A stretch of 25,163 nucleotides of DNA from an uncultured Desulfovibrio sp. (GTDB lineage: Bacteria > Desulfobacterota > Desulfovibrionia > Desulfovibrionales > Desulfovibrionaceae), in the NCBI GenBank assembly GCA_900547595.1, contig URHE01000023.1:1-25163 (forward strand), in the 5' to 3' direction. Under the pieces are notes generated by a model, which was not told where the DNA came from, ran no database searches, and saw only the letters and a program-made list of their open reading frames with translations. The translations under genes were made by a program, and so were the position numbers. Below, piece after piece: positions 8,059-16,679 of this stretch. Within the stretch, counting starts at the first letter, position 1. Each line of letters opens with the position of its first letter.

Positions 8059-9008
8059 TCCCCCCCTCCGCCGGATGACTGCTCCAGCTCACGGAGAAAG
8101 GCCGGGTCTTCCGTCCAGTTTTCCCGCACCTTGACCCACAGCTCCAGATGCACCTTGCCGCCCACGAGCTCCCGGATCTCCCGGCGGGCCTCGCTGCCGA
8201 TCTTCTTGATGCCGCTGCCGCCCTTGCCGATGACCATGGCCTTGTACATGGGGCGCGCCACATAGATGACGGCGTGGATGACCGTAAGGCCGCGCTCCGG
8301 GTCCTCCTGCCAGCTTTCCACATCCACGGCCACGCCGTAGGGCACTTCCTGATGCAGAGAGAGAAAGAGCTTTTCACGGATGATCTCGGCGGCCATGAAA
8401 CGCAGGGACGCCGTGGAAATCTGGTCCTCCGGGAACTGTGCCGGGCCCACGGGCAGGCGGGATTCAATGAGCGCCCGCAGTTCGCCGAGGCCGTCCCCGC
8501 TCTGCGCGGAAATGGGAAATATCTCGGCGCGGGGCCAGAGTTCGTGCGCTCTGGTGAGCAGGGGGAGCATGCGGCTCTTGTCCGCGAACAGGTCCACCTT
8601 GTTGGGCGCGATAATGATGGGGCGCTCGTCCCCGGCGATGGCCGCGCCCAGAGGGGCGAGATCGCGTTCAAGAAATTCCGGATGACGGATATACAGATGC
8701 GCGTCAAGCACCAGAAGAACGACGTCCGCCTGGTTGAGGCTTTGCCAGACGGCCTGGGTCATGCTCTTGCTCAGGCGGCCGCGCAGCTGGGCCATGCCCG
8801 GCGTGTCCATGAAGATGATCTGGGCTTCGGCATCGGTGAAGATGCCCACGATCTGGTTGCGCGTCGTCTGCGGCTTGGGCGTGACAATGGTGACTTTCTG
8901 ACCGAGCAGGGCGTTCAGCAATGTGGACTTTCCGGCATTGGGCGGCCCGGCGAGGGCGACCCAGCCGCAACGGTACTCCGCTGCTCCGGAACGGGGGGAT
9001 TCGCTCAT
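8055..9008 (-). CDS. era: GTPase Era
   Basis: Era is an essential GTPase in 30S subunit maturation that binds the 16S rRNA 3' end. The 317-residue protein shows G1 GPPNAGKST (21-29), G2 around PQTTRNQ (46-52), G3 DTPG (68-71), G4 NKVD (136-139) and a G5-like SAQSGDG, then a C-terminal KH domain with VIGKGGSGIKKIG. The frame opens 13 codons earlier, but the ATG at 9008 has an AGGAGAG site and fits the usual Era N-terminus. A hairpin (9022-9040) sits just upstream of the ribosome-binding site. The gene heads the era-yggS-fliLNOPQ cluster. Confidence 0.96.
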   Translation of the reverse strand: MSESPRSGAAEYRCGWVALAGPPNAGKSTLLNALLGQKVTIVTPKPQTTRNQIVGIFTDAEAQIIFMDTPGMAQLRGRLSKSMTQAVWQSLNQADVVLLVLDAHLYIRHPEFLERDLAPLGAAIAGDERPIIIAPNKVDLFADKSRMLPLLTRAHELWPRAEIFPISAQSGDGLGELRALIESRLPVGPAQFPEDQISTASLRFMAAEIIREKLFLSLHQEVPYGVAVDVESWQEDPERGLTVIHAVIYVARPMYKAMVIGKGGSGIKKIGSEARREIRELVGGKVHLELWVKVRENWTEDPAFLRELEQSSGGGGE

Positions 9009-9021
9009 CTCTCTCTCCTGA

Positions 9022-9040
9022 AACCGGCACCGCGCCGGTT
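9022..9040 (-). promoter_or_regulatory. hairpin in the era 5' leader
   Basis: A 7-bp perfect inverted repeat, AACCGGC with GCCGGTT and a 5-nt loop, ends a few bases before the AGGAGAG ribosome-binding site of era. It could modulate translation or be chance in GC-rich DNA. No T-tract follows, so it is not a terminator. The rest of the spacer up to pgk (9041-9222) shows no convincing promoter or terminator. Confidence 0.35.
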
Positions 9041-9222
9041 CCCGCATGAGAGCATGTTTAGAGTTTTTTTACAATGGTAACCGGAGACGGCGCCCCGGAA
9101 CACCGGATCGCCGTGCCGGCGGACGCGGAAAAACGCCCGGCGGCCAGCGGCAGTAGTCATCCCGCAGTCTGCCCGGCAGCAGGGACAGACCGCGGGACGA
9201 GATATTCCAGTGCCTATGTGGG

Positions 9223-10398
9223 CTAGTTGACGGCGCGGGCTTCCAGAGCGGCCACCGAGGGCAGCACCTTGCCTTCGAGCAGTTCCAGCGAGGCGCCGCC
9301 GCCCGTGGAAATATAGCCCATCCTGTCCGCCAGGCCATAGCCTTCCACAGCGGCCACGGAATCGCCGCCGCCCACGACCACGAACGCCTTGCTCCTGGCG
9401 AGCGACTCGGCGAGGGCCCTGGTGCCCGCGCCGAACGGTTCGATCTCGAACGCGCCCACAGGCCCGTTCCAGACCACCGTGGCCGCGTCGGCAAGTATCT
9501 CCTCGTACAGCGCCACGGTTTTGGGGCCGATGTCGAGGATCATCTCGTCGGCGGGCACATCGTCCACGGCATGAACGGTCGCCTTCTGCCCCGGTTCCAG
9601 CGCCCTGGCCGTCACCACATCCACGGGCAGCGGCAGGCGCTTGCCCTGGGCTTTCGCGTTCTCCATGATCTTTTTGGCTTCCGGCACCAGGTCCGGCTCA
9701 TACAGCGACGCGCCCACGCTGTAGCCCGCCGCGGCCAGAAACGTATTGGCGATGCCGCCGCCCACGATGAGGCTGTCCACCCTGGCGAGCAGGTTGTCGA
9801 GCAGGCCGAGCTTGGTGGAGACCTTGGAGCCGCCAATGACCGCCACGAGCGGTCGCGCGGGCTTGTCGAGCACCCTGGCGAAGGCCGCGAGTTCAGCCTC
9901 CATGAGCGGTCCGGCGCAGGCCACGGCGGCCTCGCGCACGGCGCCCTCCGTGGAGGCGTGCGCCCTGTGGGCCGCGCCAAAGGCGTCCATGACATAGACA
10001 TCGCCCAGAGAGGCGAGCTTTTTGGCCAGGGCCGGGTCATTCTTTTTCTCGCCCTTGAAGAAGCGGATATTCTCCACCAGGACGACCTCGCCGGGCGCGG
10101 CCTTGGCCGCATCGGGCGACACGGCCAGGCGCACCGGCACGCCCAGCAGCTTGCCGAGGTGGGCGGCCACGGGCTTGAGCGAATACTTTTCCTCAAACTC
10201 GCCTTCGGTGGGACGGCCGAGGTGCGAAAGCACAATGACGCCCGCGCCCTTGTCCAGCGCAAGACGGATGGTGGGGAGCGCCGCGCGGATGCGCTTGTCG
10301 TTGCTGATGACGCCATCCTTCATGGGCACATTGAGATCCTCGCGGCTGACCACGGTCTTGCCCTTGCAGTCCACATCACGCAATGACTTGACGGCCAT
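9223..10398 (-). CDS. pgk: phosphoglycerate kinase
   Basis: Pgk interconverts 1,3-bisphosphoglycerate plus ADP and 3-phosphoglycerate plus ATP in glycolysis and gluconeogenesis. The 391-residue length is typical. The N-domain substrate site is seen in REDLNVPM and LSHLGRP, followed by VLVENIRFFKGE, AFGAAHRAHAST and VIGGSKVSTKLGLL; the nucleotide-binding C-domain has WNGPVGAFE and the VVGGGDSVAAVE loop. The ATG at 10398 has a perfect AAGGAGG seven bases upstream; the frame is open 25 codons further but without support. It lies 182 nt after tkt on the same strand; no separate promoter was recognised. Confidence 0.98.
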   Translation of the reverse strand: MAVKSLRDVDCKGKTVVSREDLNVPMKDGVISNDKRIRAALPTIRLALDKGAGVIVLSHLGRPTEGEFEEKYSLKPVAAHLGKLLGVPVRLAVSPDAAKAAPGEVVLVENIRFFKGEKKNDPALAKKLASLGDVYVMDAFGAAHRAHASTEGAVREAAVACAGPLMEAELAAFARVLDKPARPLVAVIGGSKVSTKLGLLDNLLARVDSLIVGGGIANTFLAAAGYSVGASLYEPDLVPEAKKIMENAKAQGKRLPLPVDVVTARALEPGQKATVHAVDDVPADEMILDIGPKTVALYEEILADAATVVWNGPVGAFEIEPFGAGTRALAESLARSKAFVVVGGGDSVAAVEGYGLADRMGYISTGGGASLELLEGKVLPSVAALEARAVN

Positions 10399-10580
10399 GA
10401 TGCCTCCTTGGCCTTTTCGGGGCTGGCAGCGCGCGCCATACCCCGCGTTTTTCCACTCCGCTGCCCGTCCCATGGCGGCACGCCGCCAACGGCCCAGGCA
10501 ACCACAGGTTCCGGCATTTCACGAAAATCCGCGGTTTCGCGCCAGCCTCTCCGGACGGCGCCGCGCGGCCCCTTCCTTAA

Positions 10581-12599
10581 TCAGCGGCCGGCTGCCGCGC
10601 CGAAGCGTTCCAGCAGGGCAAGCGCCCGCGCGGTCACGTTGTCGGCGGTAAAGCCGAAGCGCTCGAAGAGCACCGCGCCGGGCGCGGACACGCCAAAGCC
10701 CTCCATGCCGATGATCTCGCCGTCAAGGCCCACATATTTGCGCCACCACGAGGGGGCCGCCGCCTCCACGGCCAGACGGCAGCGCACCGCCGACGGCAGG
10801 ACGCTCTCGCGCCACGCCGCGTCCTGGGCGTCAAAGACCTCGGCGCACGGCAGGGAGACCACCCGCACGCGCCTGCCCCGCGCGCCCAGCGTCACCGCCG
10901 CCTCCACGGCCAGGGCCGTTTCCGAACCCGTCGCCATGAGGATGAGCTCCGGCTCGCCCGCGCACTCGCGCAGCACATAGCCGCCACGGGCAATGGCCGC
11001 CACCTGGGCCTCGTCGCGCGGAAGCTGCGGCAGCTTCTGGCGCGAAAGGGCAAGGCAGGTGGGCGTGGCGGCGCTTTCCAGCGCCGAACGCCAGGCAACG
11101 GCCGTCTCCACATCATCGCAGGGACGCCAGACATGAAGGTTGGGGATCATCCGCAGGGTGGGGATCTGCTCCACGGGCTGATGGGTGGCGCCGTCCTCGC
11201 CGACGCCGATGGAATCATGCGTCAGCACCCAGACAACGCGCAGGCCCATGATGGCGGAGAGACGCAGGGCATTGCGCGCCTGGTCGGAAAAGGCCATGAA
11301 CGTGCCCGCATAGGGGATGAAGCCGCCGTGAATGGCGAGACCGTTCATGATGGCGCCCATGCCGAATTCGCGGACGCCGTAATACAGGTAATTGCCGCTG
11401 TATGACGCCGTGTCCAGCGGGACGGACGCCGCCGTCTGCGTGCCCACGGAGCCGGAAAGGTCCGCCGAGCCGCCCACCAGCTCGGGAACGGCGGGCACCA
11501 GCACCTCCAGCGCCTTGCGCGAGGCCACGCGCGTGGCTTCTGCCTTGTCCCCGGCCATGGCCGCCGCCATGAGGCGGCTCACGATCTGCGGCCAGTCGTC
11601 CGGGAGCCCGCCGGCCATGCGCCGCCGGAACTCCGCGGCCAGTTGGGGATGCGCCGCGGCATAGGCGGCAAAGGTGTCCTGCCAGGCGTCTTCCAGAGCC
11701 TTGCCCCGCGCGCGCGCGTCCCAGGCGGCGCGAATATCGTCCGGGATCTCAAAGGGCGCCGCCGTCCAGCCCAGGGCGCGCCGCGTGGCCGTGGCCGCCT
11801 CCTCGCCCAGAGGCGCGCCATGGCTTGCCGACGAGTCCTTCTTGGGCGAACCGAAGCCGATATGGGTGCGGCAGATGATGAGCGCGGGCCGTTTCGTATC
11901 CGCGCGGGCCTCGGCCAGGGCCGCGTCAAGGGCCGCGCCGTCATGGCCGTCCACCGGGCCGATGACCTGCCAGCCATAGGCCGCGTAACGCCGCCCCACA
12001 TCCTCGCAGAACCAGGCGTCCACCTTGCCGTCAATGGAAACGCCATTGGCGTCGAACAGCACCGTGAGCTTGCCGAGGGCCCACGCCGCCGCCAGGGCGC
12101 AGGCTTCATGCGAAACGCCCTCCATCAGGCAGCCCTCGCCGCAGAAGGCATAGGTGCGGTGGTCGACCACCGTATGCTCCGCCGTATTGAAACGCGCGGC
12201 CAGCAAGGCTTCGGCCAGGGCCATGCCCACGGCCGAGGCGATGCCCTGGCCGAGCGGCCCGGTGGTCATCTCCACGCCCGGCGTCAGCCCGCGCTCGGGA
12301 TGCCCCGGCGTGCGGGAACCCCATTGCCGGAAATTTTTGATCTCCTCCATGGAGAGGTCATAACCCGTAAGATGGAGCACGGCGTACAGCAGCATGGAGG
12401 CGTGCCCGTTGGAGAGCACAAAGCGGTCGCGGTCGGGCCACGCGGGATCGGCGGGATTGTGTCTGAAACCGTGCCGCCAGAGGGCTTCGGCCATGTCGGC
12501 CATGCCCAGCGGCGCGCCGGGATGTCCGGAACGGGCCTTTTCGATGGCGTCAATGGCGAGGGCGCGGATGGCATTGGCGCAGTCTCGGCGGCTCGGCAT
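10581..12599 (-). CDS. tkt: transketolase
   Basis: Transketolase transfers two-carbon ketol units between sugar phosphates, using thiamine diphosphate and a divalent metal. The 672-residue protein has full family length: N-terminal SGHPGAPLGMADMAEALW (24-41), substrate residues in LSNGHASML, the cofactor motif CGEGCLMEG (153-161) followed by DANGVSIDG, the middle Pyr domain with VWVLTHDSIGVGEDGATHQP, and a C-terminal domain ending near the stop codon. The cofactor motif has Glu155 where GDG is expected. The ATG at 12599 follows AAGGA by eight or so bases, 2 nt after the rpe stop codon; an in-frame GTG at 12605 is too close to that site. rpe, tkt and pgk together suggest coordinated pentose phosphate and triose phosphate metabolism. 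Confidence 0.97.
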   Translation of the reverse strand: MPSRRDCANAIRALAIDAIEKARSGHPGAPLGMADMAEALWRHGFRHNPADPAWPDRDRFVLSNGHASMLLYAVLHLTGYDLSMEEIKNFRQWGSRTPGHPERGLTPGVEMTTGPLGQGIASAVGMALAEALLAARFNTAEHTVVDHRTYAFCGEGCLMEGVSHEACALAAAWALGKLTVLFDANGVSIDGKVDAWFCEDVGRRYAAYGWQVIGPVDGHDGAALDAALAEARADTKRPALIICRTHIGFGSPKKDSSASHGAPLGEEAATATRRALGWTAAPFEIPDDIRAAWDARARGKALEDAWQDTFAAYAAAHPQLAAEFRRRMAGGLPDDWPQIVSRLMAAAMAGDKAEATRVASRKALEVLVPAVPELVGGSADLSGSVGTQTAASVPLDTASYSGNYLYYGVREFGMGAIMNGLAIHGGFIPYAGTFMAFSDQARNALRLSAIMGLRVVWVLTHDSIGVGEDGATHQPVEQIPTLRMIPNLHVWRPCDDVETAVAWRSALESAATPTCLALSRQKLPQLPRDEAQVAAIARGGYVLRECAGEPELILMATGSETALAVEAAVTLGARGRRVRVVSLPCAEVFDAQDAAWRESVLPSAVRCRLAVEAAAPSWWRKYVGLDGEIIGMEGFGVSAPGAVLFERFGFTADNVTARALALLERFGAAAGR

Positions 12600-12601
12600 G
12601 G

Positions 12602-13348
12602 TCACTTTCCTTTTTGCTGGCTGGCGGGCGCTGCATGCCGCCAGGCTTGCGCGGCGTCCAGGCCGGGGCGCCGCTGCGTCTGCGGGGAGGGGCCGCTCCG
12701 GGCGGCCGCGGCAAAGGCGGCAAGCCCGGCCGCATAGCTCGCGCTGCGGAAAAAGGCCGAGCCTGAAACCAGAATGTCGGCGCCCGCTTCCGAAAGCGCG
12801 GCCACATTCTCCAGACAGACGCCGCCGTCCACCTCCACGGGGACGTCCGCCCTGCCCCAGGCATCGAGCGCTTCCCGCGCGGCGCGGACCTTGGCCACCG
12901 TCTGCGGAATGAAGGACTGCCCGGAAAATCCGGGGTCCACCCCCATGATGAGGAGCATATCCAGGTCCGGCGCGAGCCAGCGGGCGGCGGCAATATCCGT
13001 GCCCGGGTCCAGCGCGAGACCGGCCCGCAGGCCGAGGTCATGGATGCGGCCCAGGCAGCGGTGGGCATGGCGCACGGCCTCGGCATGGATGACGAGCAGA
13101 TCCGCGCCCGCCTCCGCAAAGGCTTCAAGATACCGGCCCGCCTCCTCCACCATGAGGTGGACGTCAAAAAACAGGCCGCAACGGGGGCGCAGGGCCCTGA
13201 TGACCGGCGGCCCAAAGGAGATGTTGGGCACAAAGGCGCCGTCCATCACATCCAGATGGAGCCAGGGGACGCCCGCGGCCTCCAGAGCGGCGGCTTCCTC
13301 GCCAAGGCGGGAAAAATCGGCGGAAAGCAGGGAGGGGGAAAGGATCAT
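12602..13348 (-). CDS. rpe: ribulose-phosphate 3-epimerase
   Basis: Rpe interconverts ribulose 5-phosphate and xylulose 5-phosphate, the latter a transketolase substrate encoded next door. The 248-residue TIM barrel shows ILSPSLLSADFSRL at the start, metal-binding/catalytic residues His31 and Asp33 (HLDVMDG), His64 (FDVHLMVE) and Asp174 (VEVDGGV), and the phosphate loop GVDPGFSGQSF. About 30 residues at the C-terminus (PSPQTQRRPGLDAAQ and onward) go beyond the usual family end and look disordered. The ATG at 13348 overlaps the stop codon of the MerR-type gene by 4 bp and follows AAGGAGGGG. Confidence 0.97.
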   Translation of the reverse strand: MILSPSLLSADFSRLGEEAAALEAAGVPWLHLDVMDGAFVPNISFGPPVIRALRPRCGLFFDVHLMVEEAGRYLEAFAEAGADLLVIHAEAVRHAHRCLGRIHDLGLRAGLALDPGTDIAAARWLAPDLDMLLIMGVDPGFSGQSFIPQTVAKVRAAREALDAWGRADVPVEVDGGVCLENVAALSEAGADILVSGSAFFRSASYAAGLAAFAAAARSGPSPQTQRRPGLDAAQAWRHAAPASQQKGK

Positions 13349-13701
13349 GGCCGGTCCCCTCCTTCCGGGGCAAGGAGCGCGCGCACGGCCCCAAGCTCCT
13401 GCCGGAGCATGCGCATGAAGGCGGGGTCCGGCACGGCGCTCACGCGCTCGGGCACCGAATCGTCCAGCACGGCGCTGCCCTCAAGGACGCGGCGCGCGCC
13501 CTCGATGGTCATGCCCTGTTCATGCAGGAGCTGCCGGATGCGCCGCAGCAGGGCGAGATGGCTTTCCGTATAGAGACGCTGGCCCTTGTCCGTGCGCAGG
13601 GGGGCCAGCTGGGGAAATTCGCTTTCCCAGAAACGCAGGACATGGGTCTTGAGGTTGAGCAGTTCGGCGGCTTCGCCGATGCGGTAGGTCTTTTCCTTCA
13701 C
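13345..13701 (-). CDS. MerR-family transcriptional regulator
   Basis: The 118-residue protein has an N-terminal MerR winged helix-turn-helix (about 6-73; YRIGEAAELLNLKTHVLRFW, then RLYTESHLALLRRIRQLL), followed by a short C-terminal part with no recognised ligand-binding Cys cluster. It would bind DNA as a dimer; the target and signal are unknown. The start is a GTG at 13701, with GGGGAG about ten bases upstream. It lies 89 nt after pheT and overlaps rpe by 4 bp, so it is translated with the rpe-tkt genes. Its place among translation genes is like that of many Desulfovibrio genomes (recalled, not checked). Confidence 0.88.
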   Translation of the reverse strand: MKEKTYRIGEAAELLNLKTHVLRFWESEFPQLAPLRTDKGQRLYTESHLALLRRIRQLLHEQGMTIEGARRVLEGSAVLDDSVPERVSAVPDPAFMRMLRQELGAVRALLAPEGGDRP

Positions 13702-13790
13702 ACCCCGTTCTCCCCGGCGCGACCAGATACGGCCCGGACAGCTCCCACGCGCGCGCCCGCGCCAACGACGCGGAAATCCCGCAAAACGCG

Positions 13791-16196
13791 CTAGATCCGG
13801 ACGCCCAGCTGTTGCTTCAGGGATTCTGCCACCTTCTCCCGCACCTTGTCCACTTCCGCATCATTGAGGGTGCGGTCGGCATGCCGGAACGTGAAACGGA
13901 AGGTGAGATGACGCTCGCCCGCCTCCGCGCCCGCCTCCGGCTCAAAGCAGTCCACCAGGGCCACGTCCTCCAGCAACGGCAGGCCAAGGCCGCGCACCTG
14001 CGCGAGCACCTCGCCCACAGTCAGCTCAGGACGGGCAATGACGGTAATGTCGCGACGCACGGGCGGATAGACCGGCAGTGGCCGGAAGGCCACGGCCACC
14101 GCGTCATGGAGCCGCCGCAGCGTCTCCAGATCAAGCTCCGCGAGCCAGACCGCCTTGCGCGCGTGAAATTCCCCGGCCATGGCGGGCAGCACCCGGCCCA
14201 TGACGCCCACGCGTTCGCCGTTGACAAGGATGTCCACAGCCGGCAGCAGGAAGGGATGGCCTTCCGCGCGGCGGCATTCCGGCTCAGGAAGATGAAGAAA
14301 GGCCAGCAGGTGCCCGACAATGCCCTTGATGTCGGCATAGTCCATGTCCGCCTCGGCATGCGGCCAGCCCGCCTCATGCCGGCGTCCGTACAGCAGGATG
14401 CCCAGCATGCCCGTCTCGCGGGCCGTGGTTTCGGACGCCGCGTCGGCCTCAAACACGTTGGCGAGCTCGAAAAGGCGCAGCCCCTGCGCCCCCTGGGCCA
14501 GATTGTTCCGCAGGTCCCGCAAAAGACCGGGAGCAATGGCTGTGCGCAACACATCCTGATCCGCCGAAAGCGGATTCATGATCGAAATGCGCCCCTCCCG
14601 TCCGAGCCGGAGAAAATCCAGGTCCTCATGGCCCACAAAGCTGTAGTTGACCGCCTCGTTGAGCCCAAGCCCCGCGCCCCACCGGCGGATGCGGCCCCAG
14701 AAGGCGAAGCGCGATTCGGGCGCGCCCGCCGCATCCAGACGGCGGCGCAACGGCGGCAGGACAGGCTCGATGGCGTCCAGCCCGTAGACGCGGCCCACTT
14801 CTTCCACCAGATCCGCCTCGCGCGTGAGGTCGGGGCGCCACGAGGGCTGGATGGCCGTCCAGGCGTCAGGGGTCTCCCGCTCAACGGCGCAGCCCACGCC
14901 TTCCAGAGTGCGCGCGGCAAATTCGCGGTCAATGGAGACCCCCAGAAGGGCATCGGCCCGGGAAGGCCGGAAAGGAATGCGGCAGGGCGTGAAGGGGCGC
15001 GGTTCGGCCAGGGAAAGGCCCTTGCGCACAAGGCCCCCGCCCAGGGAAACCATGAGGGCGCAGGCCCTGTCCAGCGCCCAGAGGGTCCGCCGCTGATCCA
15101 CGCCGCGCTCGAACCTGTAGGAGGCTTCGGAGGTCAGCCCGAGCCACCGCGACGTGACGCGGACGGACTGCGGCCGAAAGACCGCGCTCTCCAGAAAGAT
15201 ATTCCGGCTTTCGGGCGTGATCTCGGTATTCTGGCCGCCCATGACGCCCGCGAGGCCCACCGGACGCTCCGCGTCGCAAATGCAGAGATCGCGGGCGGTG
15301 AGGACGCGCTCCTTGCCGTCAAGGGTGACGAAATGTTCCCCCTCGCCGGCGGTGCGCACCACGATGCGCCCACCCCTGAGCTTGTCCAGATCGAAGGAAT
15401 GGAGCGGCTGCCCGCATTCAAACAGGATATAGTTGGTGACATCCACGATATTGGAGATGGCGCGCACGCCCACGGCATGCAGCCGGTACCGCAGCCGCAG
15501 GGGCGAGGGCGCCACGCGCACGCCGGAAATGACGCGCCCGGCATAGAGCCAGCAGAGTTCGGGGTCGGCAATATCCACCGGCACTTCGCAGGCCGGCGCC
15601 GCGTCGTCCATGATGAGGGGAAGTTCCGGCACGCTGAACGGCAGATGGAAGGCCATGGCCGTTTCGCGGGCAAGCCCGAGGACCGAAAGGCAATCCGCCC
15701 GGTTGGGCGTGATGGAGATGTCCAGCACCTCCCGGTCCAGCTCCAGGGCATCCACCAGGCGCGCGCCGGGGAGGAGCGCCTCGGGCAGCACGAGAATGCC
15801 GTCATGGGCGTCGCTCAGGCCAAGCTCGCGCTCGGAGCAGATCATGCCCATGGAAGGCTGACCCCGCAGCCTGGCCTTCTTGATGGTCATGCCATCCGGC
15901 AGGCGCGTGCCCACGAGGGCCACGGGCACCTTCTGCCCGGCGGCCACATTGGGCGCGCCGCACACGATGTCCAGCAGTTCGCCCTGCCCCACGTCCACCT
16001 TGCAGCAATGCAGATGGTCGGAATCGGGATGCGGGACGCATTCCACCACATGCCCGACCCGGATGTCGGCGATGGCGTCAAATGGCCGGACAATGTCCTC
16101 CAGCTCAAGACCGAGCATGGTCAGCCTGTCGCCGAGCGCCTCGGCGGAACCATCATAGGGAGTAAATTCGCGGAGCCAGGAAAGAGAAAGCAGCAT
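13791..16196 (-). CDS. pheT: phenylalanyl-tRNA synthetase beta subunit
   Basis: PheT is the tRNA-binding and editing subunit of the alpha2beta2 enzyme. The 801-residue protein has typical length and domain order: N-terminal MLLSLSWLREF, the EMAP-like tRNA-binding domain (about 40-155, with PHPDSDHLHCCKVDVG), the B3/B4 editing domain (about 205-380, with YRLHAVGVRAISNIVDVTNY), B5, a catalytic-like core, and a C-terminal FDX-ACB anticodon-binding domain (about 707-800, with YPPVRRDITVIA). The ATG at 16196 has AAGGAT upstream. Between it and pheS lies a small secreted-protein gene, unlike the usual directly adjacent pheS-pheT arrangement. Confidence 0.98.
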   Translation of the reverse strand: MLLSLSWLREFTPYDGSAEALGDRLTMLGLELEDIVRPFDAIADIRVGHVVECVPHPDSDHLHCCKVDVGQGELLDIVCGAPNVAAGQKVPVALVGTRLPDGMTIKKARLRGQPSMGMICSERELGLSDAHDGILVLPEALLPGARLVDALELDREVLDISITPNRADCLSVLGLARETAMAFHLPFSVPELPLIMDDAAPACEVPVDIADPELCWLYAGRVISGVRVAPSPLRLRYRLHAVGVRAISNIVDVTNYILFECGQPLHSFDLDKLRGGRIVVRTAGEGEHFVTLDGKERVLTARDLCICDAERPVGLAGVMGGQNTEITPESRNIFLESAVFRPQSVRVTSRWLGLTSEASYRFERGVDQRRTLWALDRACALMVSLGGGLVRKGLSLAEPRPFTPCRIPFRPSRADALLGVSIDREFAARTLEGVGCAVERETPDAWTAIQPSWRPDLTREADLVEEVGRVYGLDAIEPVLPPLRRRLDAAGAPESRFAFWGRIRRWGAGLGLNEAVNYSFVGHEDLDFLRLGREGRISIMNPLSADQDVLRTAIAPGLLRDLRNNLAQGAQGLRLFELANVFEADAASETTARETGMLGILLYGRRHEAGWPHAEADMDYADIKGIVGHLLAFLHLPEPECRRAEGHPFLLPAVDILVNGERVGVMGRVLPAMAGEFHARKAVWLAELDLETLRRLHDAVAVAFRPLPVYPPVRRDITVIARPELTVGEVLAQVRGLGLPLLEDVALVDCFEPEAGAEAGERHLTFRFTFRHADRTLNDAEVDKVREKVAESLKQQLGVRI

Positions 16197-16274
16197 GACG
16201 ACATCCTTGCCGGGGACAGGGAAAGAACGGGCGCCCGCCGGAAACCGGCCTCCGCCGGGCGCGCGGCATCAGCA

Positions 16275-16673
16275 CTATTTGAACGTCCAGACCGGAGGCT
16301 GGTTTTCCGCCGCGGGGTCGGGCAGGGAGGGCACCTCGGCCTTTCCTCCGTAGCCCCCGTAGGCGCCCGCGCGCGGACGCTTGCGTGGCGTCTTTTCGGG
16401 CGGCTGCCGCTCATCGAGCGTATTGCCGTAGGCGTCCGTATAGCCCATGCCGCCCTCGGCCGTGCGCGAGGGCGCATTGCCGGGCATGGCCTCCAGCGGG
16501 CGCGGCCCTCCTGGCGGTTCCATGCCCGAATGGCGGGGGCTCAGGGCCGAGCGCGCGGGCGCCGGCGTGGACCACAGGGCCGATACGGCGCAGCAGAGCA
16601 GGCAGGCCGCCAGCACACGGCGCACCCGCCCAAACCGCCGGAAGAGCGCCAGAGCGCAGGGGCCGCCCGCCAT
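16275..16673 (-). CDS. small secreted protein of unknown function between pheS and pheT
   Basis: I do not recognise a family. The 132-residue product has a basic N-terminus, a hydrophobic segment (about 19-37) and a possible cleavage site around TPAPARS, so it is probably exported to the periplasm. The mature part is rich in Pro, Gly and Arg (e.g. PPEKTPRKRPRAGAYGGYGG) and looks disordered. It starts 6 nt after the pheS stop codon and ends 78 nt before pheT, on the same strand, so it must be transcribed with them. The ribosome-binding site of the ATG at 16673 is weak; translation may depend on coupling to pheS. The coding call rests on position, reading-frame length and the signal peptide. 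Confidence 0.65.
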   Translation of the reverse strand: MAGGPCALALFRRFGRVRRVLAACLLCCAVSALWSTPAPARSALSPRHSGMEPPGGPRPLEAMPGNAPSRTAEGGMGYTDAYGNTLDERQPPEKTPRKRPRAGAYGGYGGKAEVPSLPDPAAENQPPVWTFK

Positions 16674-16679
16674 ACGACG

